This document shows, in pieces, positions 9,045 to 19,573 of a DNA stretch of 64,000 bases. The notes beneath the pieces are model-generated. The model saw only the letters and a program-made list of their open reading frames with translations, was not told the origin of the DNA and searched no databases. This stretch comes from an uncultured Eubacteriales bacterium (GTDB lineage Bacteria > Bacillota > Clostridia > Christensenellales > CAG-138). The first letter of the stretch is position 1, and each line of letters begins with the position of its first letter. The stretch spans positions 1 to 64,000 of the forward strand of contig UREK01000011.1 in NCBI GenBank assembly GCA_900546845.1, written 5' to 3'. A program made the position numbers and the translations under genes.

Positions 9045-11171
9045 ATGTCCGAAAATCTCGTGATCGTGGAGTCGCCCGCAAAGGCGAAAACGATCGGCAA
9101 GTTCTTAGGCAGCGGCTACAAGGTCATCGCATCCAACGGCCATGTGCGAGATCTGCCCAAAAGCCAGCTCGGCGTTGATGTGGAGCACGACTTCGCGCCG
9201 AAATATATTACGCTGCGCGGCAGGGGAGATGTGCTCGAACGCATCCGCAAGGAAGCGAAGAGCGCGAAAACCGTCTACCTTGCGACCGACCCTGATATGG
9301 AAGGCGAGGCGATCTCCTGGCATCTCGCGCAGATCCTCAAGCTCGATACGAAATCCAAATGCCGCATCGTGTTCAACGAGATCACATCCAGCACGGTGAA
9401 AAAATCCGTGAAGGCCGCACGCACGATCGATATGGATCTGGTGGACGCGCAGCAGGCGCGCCGCGTGCTCGACCGGCTCGTGGGCTATAAGATCAGCCCG
9501 ATCCTTTGGGCCAAGGTGCGAAAAGGCCTTTCCGCGGGCCGTGTGCAGTCGGTCGCAACGCGCATCCTGTGCGACCGGGAGCAGGAGATCATGGACTTCG
9601 TGAGCGAGGAATACTGGACGGTTTCTGCGGCGCTCAGGCACAAGGGTGCGCGCAAGCCCATCGAAGCGAAGTTCTATGGGATCAACGGCAAAAAGACGGA
9701 GCTGCACAACGAGGCTGAGGCGGATGAGATCGTCGCCCGCGCCTCGGCGGGCGAGTTCACCGTGACGGACCGCAAGATTGCGGAGAAGGTGCGCAACGCG
9801 CCGCCGCCGTTCACCACGAGCAGCATGCAGCAGGAGGCTTCCCGCAAGCTGGGCTTCACCGCGAAACTGACTATGCTCATCGCACAGCAGCTTTACGAGG
9901 GCGTGGACATCGCGGGCAAGGGAGCGACGGGCCTTATCACCTATATGCGTACCGATTCCGTGCGCATCGCGGACGAGGCGCAGCAGCATGCCCTTGCGGA
10001 AATCAAAGCCCAATACGGCGACAAATACGCGCCTGCGAAACCGAACGTGTTCAAGGGGCGCAAGGGTGCGCAGGACGCGCACGAGGCTATCCGTCCGGCG
10101 AACGTATCCCTCACGCCGCAGGCGGTGAAGGCCTCGCTTTCCAACCAGCAGTTTAAGCTATATAAGCTCATCTATGAGCGCTTCCTCGCAAGCCAGATGG
10201 CGCCCGCCTTGGTGGAGACGAACACCGTCACCTTTGACGCGGGCGGCTGCACATTCCGTGCGAACGGCGTGCGCACCCTCTTTGACGGTTATACCGCCGT
10301 TTACACCGAGGGGAAGGACGAAGCGCAGGAAAAGGATGTGACGCTGCCGGAGCTCACGGTGGGAGAGACGCTCGCGGCCCAGAAGCTCGACAAGGAGCAG
10401 AAGTTCACCCAGCCACCGCCGCGCTACACGGAGGCGACGCTCGTTAAAACACTGGAGGAACGTGGCATCGGCCGCCCGAGCACCTATTCCCCGACGATCT
10501 CCACAATCCTCGAACGCGGCTATGTTCGGCGCGAGAAGAAGCAGCTCGTCCCGACGGAGCTCGGCTTCATTGTGACGCAGATCATGAAGGCTAACTTCGA
10601 GGACATCGTGGATGTGAAGTTCACGGCGGACATGGAGGGCAAGCTCGACCTCATCAAGGACGGCGAGCAGGAATGGACGGATGTCATCCGCGAATTCTAT
10701 GGCCCGTTTGAGCAGAGCGTGGAAAAAGCGGCCGCAACGATTGAAAAGATCGTCGTGCCGGACGAGGTTTCCGATGTGCAGTGCGAAAAGTGCGGCGCGA
10801 TGATGGTTTACAAAATGGGGCGCTACGGCAAGTTCCTCGCCTGCCCCAACTTCCCGGAATGCCGTAACACAAAGGCGATCGTGGAAAAGATCGACGTGCC
10901 CTGCCCCAAGTGCGGCGCTGCGCTCATCAAGCGCAAATCCAAGCGCGGCAAGCCGTTTTATGGCTGCGAGCGCTACCCGGAATGCGATTTCGTATCTTGG
11001 GATAAGCCCGCGAAGGAGAAGTGCCCGCAATGCGGCGCGCTCATGGTCAACAAAGTGGGCCAGCACGGCGCGTATACGATGTGCACCAACAAGGAGTGCG
11101 GCTTCGTGGTGCGCCCGGTCAAGAAGGGGAGCGAGGAGAGCGGCAGCGAGGAGAACAACCATGAAGAATGA
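9045..11171 (+). CDS. topA: DNA topoisomerase I
   Basis: 708-aa type IA topoisomerase that relaxes negative supercoils. The TOPRIM domain starts with LVIVESPAKAKTIGKFLG and contains the acidic motif DPDMEGEAI. The nucleophile is Tyr300 in the block ITYMRTDSVR. The C-terminus carries three four-cysteine zinc ribbons (CEKC..CPNFPEC, CPKC..CERYPEC, CPQC..CTNKEC), the usual Firmicute set. The start has a GGAGG Shine-Dalgarno (CCGGAGGTAACGGA). It overlaps trmFO by 11 bp, and the dprA-topA-trmFO order is widely conserved. Confidence 0.98.
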   Translation: MSENLVIVESPAKAKTIGKFLGSGYKVIASNGHVRDLPKSQLGVDVEHDFAPKYITLRGRGDVLERIRKEAKSAKTVYLATDPDMEGEAISWHLAQILKLDTKSKCRIVFNEITSSTVKKSVKAARTIDMDLVDAQQARRVLDRLVGYKISPILWAKVRKGLSAGRVQSVATRILCDREQEIMDFVSEEYWTVSAALRHKGARKPIEAKFYGINGKKTELHNEAEADEIVARASAGEFTVTDRKIAEKVRNAPPPFTTSSMQQEASRKLGFTAKLTMLIAQQLYEGVDIAGKGATGLITYMRTDSVRIADEAQQHALAEIKAQYGDKYAPAKPNVFKGRKGAQDAHEAIRPANVSLTPQAVKASLSNQQFKLYKLIYERFLASQMAPALVETNTVTFDAGGCTFRANGVRTLFDGYTAVYTEGKDEAQEKDVTLPELTVGETLAAQKLDKEQKFTQPPPRYTEATLVKTLEERGIGRPSTYSPTISTILERGYVRREKKQLVPTELGFIVTQIMKANFEDIVDVKFTADMEGKLDLIKDGEQEWTDVIREFYGPFEQSVEKAAATIEKIVVPDEVSDVQCEKCGAMMVYKMGRYGKFLACPNFPECRNTKAIVEKIDVPCPKCGAALIKRKSKRGKPFYGCERYPECDFVSWDKPAKEKCPQCGALMVNKVGQHGAYTMCTNKECGFVVRPVKKGSEESGSEENNHEE

Positions 11172-12468
11172 CCGCGTGACGGTGCTTGGCGCCGGGCTTG
11201 CGGGCTGTGAGGCCGCGTTTCAGCTTGCTGAGCGCGGCGTCGCCGTATCGCTCGTGGAGATGCGCCCTGAGAGGCGATCGCCCGCGCACAAGACGGATCT
11301 TTTCGGGGAGCTGGTATGCTCCAACTCCCTGCGCTCCGACCGGCTGCAAAACGGCGCGGGGCTTTTGAAGGAGGAGATGCGGCGCATGGGCTCGCTCATC
11401 GTCGCTGCGGCGGATGAAACGCGCGTGCCCGCGGGCGGTGCGCTCGCGGTCGACCGGCAGGGCTTTGCGGCGCTTGTGACGAAGCGCATCCGCAATCACC
11501 CGAATATCGTGGTGGTGGAGGCAGAAGCCGAGGCACTCCCGGAACCGCCTGCCATCGTGGCGACCGGGCCGCTGACGGACGGCGCACTGCTCAAAAGCAT
11601 AGAGGGGTTCCTCGGGGAGGGGCTGCATTTTTACGATGCGGCCGCGCCTGTGGTCACAAAGGAGTCGCTCGATATGTCCCGCGTGTTCGAGGCCTCGCGC
11701 TACGGCCGCGGCGGCAGCGATTACCTCAACTGTGCGATGACGCGGGAGGAGTATTTCGCGTTTGTGCACGCGCTTGTGGCGGCGGAAACGGCGCAGCTGC
11801 ACGCGTTTGAAACGCCTAAGGTGTTTGAAGGCTGCATGCCCGTCGAGGTGATGGCAAAGCGTGGGGATATGACGCTCGCCTTTGGCCCGCTCAAGCCCGT
11901 TGGCCTTTCCGACCCGCGCATGGGGGAACGGCCGTTCGCGGTGGTGCAGCTACGGCAGGACGACGCCGCGGGTACGCTTTATAACATCGTCGGCTTCCAG
12001 ACGAACCTCAAGTTCGGGGAGCAGCGCCGCGTGTTCGGCATGATTCCGGGGCTCCAAAACGCGGAGTTCGTCCGCTACGGCGTGATGCACCGCAACACCT
12101 TCCTCAACTCGCCCGGCAAGCTCGATCCATGGTATCAGGTGAAGGCACGGGAAGGACTGTATTTCGCCGGGCAGATCACCGGCGTGGAGGGATATATCGA
12201 AAGCGCGGCGAGCGGCATGGTGGCGGGGATCGACCTTGCGCGCAAGCTCGCAGGCAAGCCGCGGGTGGACTTTACCGCGCGCACAGCGCTTGGCGCGCTC
12301 GGGCATTACGTTTCCGGCTATGCGGGGAAGGATTTCCAGCCGATGAACATCAGCTTCGGCATCATCGAAGGGCTCACGAACCCGCCCCGCAACAAGCAGG
12401 AGCGCTATACGCGCATTGCGGAGCGCTCCTTGGAATGGATCGAAAAAATCCGGGAAGATTGCGAATAA
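11161..12468 (+). CDS. trmFO: Methylenetetrahydrofolate-tRNA (uracil-5-)-methyltransferase TrmFO
   Basis: 435-aa FAD- and folate-dependent enzyme that makes ribothymidine-54 in the T-loop of tRNA. The N-terminal FAD-binding motif VLGAGLAGCEAA is clear, followed by RSPAHKTDLFGELVCSNSLRSD, the signature of the TrmFO rather than GidA branch, and the C-terminal GQITGVEGYIESAASG block. It begins 11 bp inside topA, so it is probably translated by coupling. Confidence 0.97.
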   Translation: MKNDRVTVLGAGLAGCEAAFQLAERGVAVSLVEMRPERRSPAHKTDLFGELVCSNSLRSDRLQNGAGLLKEEMRRMGSLIVAAADETRVPAGGALAVDRQGFAALVTKRIRNHPNIVVVEAEAEALPEPPAIVATGPLTDGALLKSIEGFLGEGLHFYDAAAPVVTKESLDMSRVFEASRYGRGGSDYLNCAMTREEYFAFVHALVAAETAQLHAFETPKVFEGCMPVEVMAKRGDMTLAFGPLKPVGLSDPRMGERPFAVVQLRQDDAAGTLYNIVGFQTNLKFGEQRRVFGMIPGLQNAEFVRYGVMHRNTFLNSPGKLDPWYQVKAREGLYFAGQITGVEGYIESAASGMVAGIDLARKLAGKPRVDFTARTALGALGHYVSGYAGKDFQPMNISFGIIEGLTNPPRNKQERYTRIAERSLEWIEKIREDCE

Positions 12469-12512
12469 ACTGTAAAGCATGCGCGAAAAAGGGCCGCAAG
12501 TGGTGCGGAATG

Positions 12513-12521
12513 TGCTATTAT
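12513..12521 (+). promoter_or_regulatory. Candidate extended -10 promoter for hslVU
   Basis: TGCTATTAT (TG at 12513-12514, -10 hexamer TATTAT at 12516-12521) lies in the 110-bp gap between trmFO and hslV, about 58 bp before the hslV start. No good -35 is seen at 16-18 bp, as is common for extended -10 sites. The same TGCTAT(A/T)AT form serves rbgA. Confidence 0.5.
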
Positions 12522-12578
12522 GAAAGCAGATCATCATACAGATACGGCGCAAATGGAGCATGAAAGGGAAAAACTGTT

Positions 12579-13112
12579 ATGGGCTTGATGGGAACGACGA
12601 TTGTCGCCGTCCAGCGGGACGGCAAATGCGCCGTGGCGGGCGACGGCCAGGTGACGCTTGGGGAAAAGACCGTGATGAAAGCGCATGCGAAGAAGGTGCG
12701 CAGGCTGTACCACAACCGCGTGGTCGTAGGCTTTGCGGGTTCCGTTGCGGACGCGTTTTCCCTTTCGGAGCGCTTTGAGGCGAAGCTTGAGCAATACAGC
12801 GGCAGCCTCCGGCGTGCGGCGGTTTCGCTTGCGCAGGATTGGCGCAGCGACAAGGCGATGCGCCAGCTAGAAGCGATGCTCATCGCCGCGGATGCGGAGG
12901 AGCTGCTCATCATTTCCGGCACGGGCGAGGTGATCGACCCGGACGACGGCATCGCGGCCATCGGCTCCGGCGGCATGTACGCGCTCGCGGCGGCAAAGGC
13001 ACTCAAGGAGAATACGGAGCTTCCGGCGACGGAGATCGCGCAGAAGGCGATCCGCATCGCTTCGGACATCTGCGTATTCACAAATGGGAACATCACCATG
13101 GAGGAAGTATAA
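12579..13112 (+). CDS. hslV: HslV (ClpQ) protease subunit
   Basis: Proteolytic dodecamer of the HslUV complex, a bacterial relative of the proteasome beta subunit. The protein has 177 aa. The mature N-terminal Thr of the TTIVAV block would be the nucleophile, so the preceding MGLMG must be removed. Conserved parts include AGDGQVTLG, VGFAGSVADAF and the GSGGMYALAAAKAL region. The start at 12579 has GAAAGGGA upstream; ATG 12588 is an alternative. The gene abuts hslU. The codY and xerC neighbours seen in bacilli are absent. Confidence 0.95.
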   Translation: MGLMGTTIVAVQRDGKCAVAGDGQVTLGEKTVMKAHAKKVRRLYHNRVVVGFAGSVADAFSLSERFEAKLEQYSGSLRRAAVSLAQDWRSDKAMRQLEAMLIAADAEELLIISGTGEVIDPDDGIAAIGSGGMYALAAAKALKENTELPATEIAQKAIRIASDICVFTNGNITMEEV

Positions 13113-14492
<1,380 letters not shown>

Positions 14493-14502
14493 CCAAACCG
14501 CT

Positions 14503-15831
14503 ATGAAACGAACGATTTGCACCATCCTGGCGCTTCTGCTGCTGTGCGCGGCGGGATGTGCGGAGGTCGCCACAACGGCGAACGTCTCCGTGCGCACGGC
14601 CGATAACGGCATGGAAGCGGCGGCCATAACGGAGATCACCGCTCCGCCCACGTCGCCCCCCACGCAAACGCTTTCCGCGGCGGAAGGCGGGGACACGGAC
14701 GCTTCAACGTTGCCCAGCGCCGGGGACGAAGGGATTGCCGTGACGCCCGTGCCTTTTGAAACGCCGCCGCCTACGCCAGAGCTCACGCCGTCACCTGCGC
14801 CGGAACCCACACCGTCGCCTGCGCCGGATTATACCGTGAAGCCGGTTGACAGCAAAAAAGCATATCTCAACGCGGGCAGCGCGAATCTGCGTGAAGGCCC
14901 TGGCACGGAATATGCCATTCTTGAGGAGCTGTTCGAACTTGAGACGCTCATTGTGACGGGAACGTGCGGGGACTGGTACCGCGTGGATGCGGGAAACGAA
15001 ACGGGCTTCATACTCGCAGAATTCGTGGAATACGGAACCGCACCCACGCCCACGCCGAGTTTTCGCGTAAAATCCATGGACGATAAGGACGCTTACGTAA
15101 AAGCGGGCAGCGCGAACCTGCGCGAAGGCCCCGGCACGGAGTTCGACATTATCGTAGAGTTGGGCCGCAATGAGGAGCTCACCGTGACCGGCGCCTCCGG
15201 GGACTGGTACCGCGTGGAATACGGCAGGAAGACGGGCTTCATGATGCAGGAATTCGTGGAGTTTGGCTCCGTACCGACTCCGAAGCCGAAGGCGACCGCA
15301 ATGCCCAAGCCCACCGCAACGCCTAAACCGAGCGCGACGCCTAAGCCGAGCACGACGGCGGAACCCAGCCCTACGCCTGCAGCCAGCGCGGGCACGGCGG
15401 GCGGAAGCTCGTCCTCCGGGGTGGATCCTTACGACTATTTTTCCGACACGAGCCGCTTTACGGCGGCGGAGCTGCTGCTGATTGCGCAGGTGGTGCAGGA
15501 GGAGGCGAAGGGCACCTCCGTGGAGGCACGCGCGGCGGTCGCAAATGCGATCTACAACCGCTATTGTTCCTCCAGCTACCCGAACACCATTGAGGGGGTC
15601 ATTTTCCAGAAAAACCAGTACACGGTTGCGGATGACGAGGATGAGCTGCGCGCGGTGAAGCCCATCGACAAGACGATCGAGGCTGTGACGCAGATCTTCG
15701 TCAACGGCAATACCTTCCTGCCGGAAGATGTGCTCTTTTTCCGTACGGCGAGCCGCGGGACGAGCTGGGGCGACAAGCGGGAATATTATGCGACCTATGG
15801 CGGAAACGCGTTCTTCCGCAGTCTATATTAA
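14503..15831 (+). CDS. SH3-domain lipoprotein with SleB-like cell wall hydrolase domain
   Basis: 442 aa. The N-terminus is a lipoprotein-type signal ending AAGC (Cys19). A Pro/Thr-rich linker follows. Two bacterial SH3 domains (about 115-180 and 190-255) each have the A-N-L-R-E-G-P-G-T-E signature. A second Pro/Lys linker leads to a C-terminal Hydrolase_2 domain (about 315-442) with the block LLLIAQVVQEEAKG and the Glu expected for a SleB/CwlJ-type lytic transglycosylase. It probably binds and trims peptidoglycan at the outer face. SleB relatives can be spore germination enzymes, but the SH3 lipoprotein layout fits vegetative wall turnover equally well. It lies 10 bp after hslU. Confidence 0.85.
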   Translation: MKRTICTILALLLLCAAGCAEVATTANVSVRTADNGMEAAAITEITAPPTSPPTQTLSAAEGGDTDASTLPSAGDEGIAVTPVPFETPPPTPELTPSPAPEPTPSPAPDYTVKPVDSKKAYLNAGSANLREGPGTEYAILEELFELETLIVTGTCGDWYRVDAGNETGFILAEFVEYGTAPTPTPSFRVKSMDDKDAYVKAGSANLREGPGTEFDIIVELGRNEELTVTGASGDWYRVEYGRKTGFMMQEFVEFGSVPTPKPKATAMPKPTATPKPSATPKPSTTAEPSPTPAASAGTAGGSSSSGVDPYDYFSDTSRFTAAELLLIAQVVQEEAKGTSVEARAAVANAIYNRYCSSSYPNTIEGVIFQKNQYTVADDEDELRAVKPIDKTIEAVTQIFVNGNTFLPEDVLFFRTASRGTSWGDKREYYATYGGNAFFRSLY

Positions 15832-15857
15832 CATTAACACCATTTTAGGAGAAACTT

Positions 15858-16991
15858 ATGATAACGCTTTTGAAGCATGCGCGCATCCTGCAAAACGGGG
15901 CCTGGATGGAGGGCGAGCTGCTCATCGCCGGGGAGAAGATCGCGGCGGTTGGGCCAAAGCTCGATTGCACGTTCCCCGGCATGGAAATCATTGACGCGGA
16001 GGGGATGCGCTGCATCCCGGGCTATCTTGACCAGCATGTGCATATCACGGGCGGCGGCGGGGAAGGCGGCTTTGCAAACCAGGTTCCCCCGCTCAAGGCG
16101 AGCGCGCCCGTGCGCGCAGGCGTGACGACGCTCGTGGGCCTGCTCGGCACGGATGGCACCACGCGCAGCGTGGAGAGCCTTGTTGCCAAAACAAAGGCGT
16201 TCAACGAGCTGGGCCTAACCGCCTTCTGCCTGACGGGCGCTTATGAGTTCCCGTCCCCAACGGTGACGGGCAGCGTCAAAAAGGACATCGTGATGATCGC
16301 GGAATGCATCGGCGTGAAGGTCGCCATCTCGGACCACCGCAGCATGAACATGGAAAAGCGCGATCTCGTGTGGCTTGCGTCCCAGGCGCGGCAGGCGGGC
16401 ATCCTTTCCGGGAAGCCCGGCATCACGCATCTGCACACCGGCAGCGGGAAGGCCGAGCTGGATCTGCTTTTCGACATCGTGGAGACGACGGAGCTCCCGG
16501 TCTTTAACCTGCGGCCGACGCATTTGGGCGGCAAGTTCGAGGCGGCGATGCGCTGGGCTGCGCTCGGCGGTTACGCGGATTTCACCTGCGGCGACAATCA
16601 TGCCAAAACGGCGGGGATCATCGCCCGTGCGCTGGAGCGCGCGCCGGAAGGCCGCGTGACGATGAGCACGGACGGCAACGGCAGCATGCCGGTCTGGAAC
16701 GAGAAAAAAGAGATGATCGGCATCGGCGCAGGCCGCATCGACAACCTGCACGGCGTGGTGAAAGCGCTTGTGCAGGAAAAGGGCGTCCCGCTCGAAGCCG
16801 CGCTTGCACCCTGCACGGAGAACGTGGCGAAGGCGCTCAACCTGTTCCCAAGGAAGGGGTGCATCGCGTCCGGAAGCGATGCGGATCTTCTGCTCCTGGA
16901 CGACGGCCTTGCCGTCGACACCGTGATCGCACGCGGAAAAACGATGCTGCGGCACGGCGCGCTCTGCTTCCACGCAAATTTCGAGGATTAA
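15858..16991 (+). CDS. iadA: Isoaspartyl dipeptidase (beta-aspartyl peptidase)
   Basis: 377-aa amidohydrolase that splits beta-aspartyl dipeptides formed when damaged proteins are degraded. The metal-binding motif QHVHITGGGGEGG is near-diagnostic for IadA. Other family blocks are LLGTDGTTRS, TGAYEFPSPT, ISDHRS, HLHTGSGKA and STDGNGSMPVWN, which supply the further histidines and the catalytic Asp. A Shine-Dalgarno TAGGAGAAA lies 9 nt upstream. A hairpin follows the gene. Confidence 0.94.
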   Translation: MITLLKHARILQNGAWMEGELLIAGEKIAAVGPKLDCTFPGMEIIDAEGMRCIPGYLDQHVHITGGGGEGGFANQVPPLKASAPVRAGVTTLVGLLGTDGTTRSVESLVAKTKAFNELGLTAFCLTGAYEFPSPTVTGSVKKDIVMIAECIGVKVAISDHRSMNMEKRDLVWLASQARQAGILSGKPGITHLHTGSGKAELDLLFDIVETTELPVFNLRPTHLGGKFEAAMRWAALGGYADFTCGDNHAKTAGIIARALERAPEGRVTMSTDGNGSMPVWNEKKEMIGIGAGRIDNLHGVVKALVQEKGVPLEAALAPCTENVAKALNLFPRKGCIASGSDADLLLLDDGLAVDTVIARGKTMLRHGALCFHANFED

Positions 16992-17036
16992 GCCGGGGCG
17001 TCATACAACATAATTCCGGGCGGCAGCGCTCACACT

Positions 17037-17066
17037 AATACCGCAATTCAACCGAAAGGCGGTATT
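17037..17066 (+). promoter_or_regulatory. Hairpin enclosing the Shine-Dalgarno of the nucleotidyltransferase gene
   Basis: Arms AATACCGC (17037-17044) and GCGGTATT (17059-17066) are a perfect 8-bp inverted repeat. The GAAAGG that would serve ATG 17073 lies at 17054-17059, in the loop and first stem base. It could be a weak terminator for iadA (TTTCTGTT follows) or a stem that limits access to the ribosome-binding site. Confidence 0.5.
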
Positions 17067-17072
17067 TCTGTT

Positions 17073-19478
17073 ATGAAAGCCATCATCATGGCGGGCGGTG
17101 CGGGGAAGCGTCTGCGGCCGCTGACCTGCACGATGCCCAAGCCCATGGTCCCCCTGCTGAACAAGCCCGTGATCGAATACTGTGTGGAGCTGCTTGAACA
17201 ACACGGCTTGAAGGAAATCGGCGTAACGCTGCATTACCTGCCCAATGTGATCAAAAATCACCTGGGGAGCGGGGAGAAATGGGGCGTGAACATCTCCTAT
17301 TCCATCGAGGACACGCCCCTTGGCACAGCGGGCAGCGTGCGCAAGGCGGCCGGGGACGCAAAGGAGCCTGTCCTGATCCTGAGTGGTGACGCGATGACGG
17401 ACATCGACCTCTCCGCAGCCATCCGCGCGCACGAACAGAGCGGCGCGCAAGCGACGATCCTGCTCAAAAAGGTGGAGTCCCCGACCGAGTACGGCGTGGT
17501 GCTCAGGGACAAGGCCGGCTTTGTGACACGCTTCATCGAAAAGCCAGCGCCCTCCGAGGTATTCAGCGACCTTGCGAACACAGGCATCTATATCCTCGCG
17601 CCGGAAGTGCTCGCCATGATCCCGGATTACATGCCCTACGATTTTTCCAACGACCTGTTCCCGCGCCTGATGAATGAGAACATCCCGATCTTCACCGTGG
17701 AGGCGGAAGGATATTGGAGCGACATCGGAGACATCGACCAGTATGCCGCGACGCAGGCAGACATGCTGGACGGCAAATGCGCGTTCCGGACGAAAGCAAA
17801 GTCCGACGGGCAGGGCATCTTCATCGAAGAGGGCGCGCGTGTCGGAAAGCGCGCCGCCGTCACTGCGCCCTGCTACATCGGCGCAGGGGCGGAAATTGCG
17901 GACAACGCTTATTTCGGGGCGTATTCTGTTGCGTGCAGCGGCGTGCGCATCGGGCGAAACAGCAGCGTGAAGCGCTGCATCCTGCTGCCGGAGGTGCGTG
18001 TGCGCGAGGGGGCGGAGCTGCGCGGTGCGGTGCTCTGTGAGAATGTGCAAGTGGAGGATGGCGCATGCGTGTTTGAGCGGGCGGCGATCGGCGCGGGGAG
18101 CGTGCTGGAAAAGCGGTGCAGCGTCGCGCCGCGCGTATACGTCTGGCCGAAGAAGCGGCTGGAGCAAGAGCGCAAGTATACGGAAAATCTCATGTGGGAA
18201 GCGGACGCGGGCAAACAGGCTGTGCGCGACCCGGAGGCGGGCTATGCGGATTTTGACATGACGCCGGAAAGCGCGGCGCGCATCGGCGCATCGTTCGCGG
18301 CGCTGCGGAAGCTCCCAGCGGAGCTTGGTGCGGCCTCCGACGGCGCGCAGCAGAGCGTTATGCTCAAATACGCACTGATGGCGGGCGTCGTTTCTCAGGG
18401 CGTAGACGTGCAGGACATGGGGCTTTGCTCGCCTTCCGCGTTCGCCTATGCGATCCGTGCGCTGGGGCTCGAAGGAGGCGTCTATATCCGGCGCGGGGAC
18501 GCGGGAAAATATGAGGCGGAGATGGTGCTGCTCGACGCTGTGGGCGCGCGCCTTTCCGCCGGGGAGCACCGCAAATTCCGCCAGCAATATGAGCTTGGCG
18601 CGCAGCGGCCCGTTACGGCGGCCCGGCTCGGCGTGGCGCAGCGCTACACGGGTGCGGAGCGCGGGTATGAGGCCAGCCTCCGGCGGATGGCGCGCTTTGA
18701 CGGGCGTGCGGGAACTGCTGTGGTGATCGCGGGGGACGCCGCGCTTTACGACATGGTTGCGCGCGTGCTCCTGCCCTGCGGCGTGGAGGTAAAGCTCGTG
18801 AGCGAGCGGGCGCAGGAACCGCTTTTGCGGGCGATGGCGCACGCGGGCGCGCAACTTGGCTTCCTTGCGGGCGCGGATGGCGCGATGCCCGCCGTCGTAT
18901 ATGGCGAACACGCGCTTTCGGGGGCGGAATGCGTCGCGCTGATCGCGCTTGCCGCGGCGGAGGATGGGCGGCGCTCGCTCGTGCTGCCCGCGTCGCTCCC
19001 GGCGGCTTATGCTGCGGCAGTTGAAGCGCGCGGCGTGCATGTTGCCAGCGTGCCGGATGCGCCCGCACGCTGGCAGCACGCCTGTTTCGAAGCGGACGCG
19101 TATCTGCCGGAGCTGTTCGAACCGGAAGCGATGGCCGTGCGCTTTGCAGCGCTGGAAAACTCCGGGCGGCTCAGCAAGCTCCTCGCGGCGCTCCCGAAGG
19201 TACGCACGGCGGAAGCGGAGGTTGGCTGCACGTGGCGCGAGGTCGGGCGGGTGCTCCGGAGCCTGGTGGAGACCGAGCGGGACGAGCGTGTGGAGCTGAT
19301 CGACGGTGTGCATGTGAACGAGGATGACGGCTGGGTGCTCGTGCGGCCAAACCGGAGCTTCACGGCCTGCCGGGTGATTGCGGGGAGCTTCAAGGAGGAA
19401 TACGCCAAGGAGCTTTCGGCGCTCTACGAGGAGAAGCTGCGCGGCATCATTGCGGAAAAAACGCCGGAAGAAAAGTAA
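17073..19478 (+). CDS. Sugar-1-phosphate nucleotidyltransferase fused to a degenerate phosphohexomutase domain
   Basis: 801 aa in three parts. Residues 1-235 form a GT-A-fold nucleotidyltransferase with MAGGAGKRLRPLT, PKPMVPLLNKPVIEY, LSGDAMTD and the FIEKP motif. Residues 245-375 form left-handed beta-helix hexapeptide repeats. Residues 385-801 resemble phosphomannomutase or phosphoglucomutase domains. In the mutase part the phosphoserine loop (normally TASHNP) reads YIRRGDAGKYEA and the metal loop (normally DGDxDR) reads AGADGAMPA, so mutase activity looks lost. The same layout occurs in Mpg1-type mannose-1-phosphate guanylyltransferases; the actual sugar and nucleotide cannot be told from sequence. 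Confidence 0.87.
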   Translation: MKAIIMAGGAGKRLRPLTCTMPKPMVPLLNKPVIEYCVELLEQHGLKEIGVTLHYLPNVIKNHLGSGEKWGVNISYSIEDTPLGTAGSVRKAAGDAKEPVLILSGDAMTDIDLSAAIRAHEQSGAQATILLKKVESPTEYGVVLRDKAGFVTRFIEKPAPSEVFSDLANTGIYILAPEVLAMIPDYMPYDFSNDLFPRLMNENIPIFTVEAEGYWSDIGDIDQYAATQADMLDGKCAFRTKAKSDGQGIFIEEGARVGKRAAVTAPCYIGAGAEIADNAYFGAYSVACSGVRIGRNSSVKRCILLPEVRVREGAELRGAVLCENVQVEDGACVFERAAIGAGSVLEKRCSVAPRVYVWPKKRLEQERKYTENLMWEADAGKQAVRDPEAGYADFDMTPESAARIGASFAALRKLPAELGAASDGAQQSVMLKYALMAGVVSQGVDVQDMGLCSPSAFAYAIRALGLEGGVYIRRGDAGKYEAEMVLLDAVGARLSAGEHRKFRQQYELGAQRPVTAARLGVAQRYTGAERGYEASLRRMARFDGRAGTAVVIAGDAALYDMVARVLLPCGVEVKLVSERAQEPLLRAMAHAGAQLGFLAGADGAMPAVVYGEHALSGAECVALIALAAAEDGRRSLVLPASLPAAYAAAVEARGVHVASVPDAPARWQHACFEADAYLPELFEPEAMAVRFAALENSGRLSKLLAALPKVRTAEAEVGCTWREVGRVLRSLVETERDERVELIDGVHVNEDDGWVLVRPNRSFTACRVIAGSFKEEYAKELSALYEEKLRGIIAEKTPEEK

Positions 19479-19499
19479 GCCCGGCAGTGTGAAAACCGC

Positions 19500-19527
19500 T
19501 TGACGCGGCGGCGCGGCGTGATACAAT
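19500..19527 (+). promoter_or_regulatory. Sigma-A type promoter of trmL
   Basis: TTGACG (19500-19505), a 16-bp spacer, and TACAAT (19522-19527). It lies just after the nucleotidyltransferase stop and 46 bp before the trmL start. Confidence 0.75.
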
Positions 19528-19573
19528 GGGAAAAGGTTGTCCTGCGCAACAGAAAAAGGGGAGGAGACCGCCC

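Noticed and set aside
14740..15390. Tandem satellite-like CCT/CCG repeats
   Set aside because: They are in frame and code for the Pro/Thr and Pro/Lys linkers between domains of the SH3/SleB lipoprotein.
17001..19526. An 841-codon open frame on the - strand opposite the nucleotidyltransferase
   Set aside because: Its product is Arg/His-rich with no family motif and mirrors the GC-rich codon pattern of the real gene. Similar antisense frames occur opposite glyQS, the recombinase, hslU and comM and were left out.
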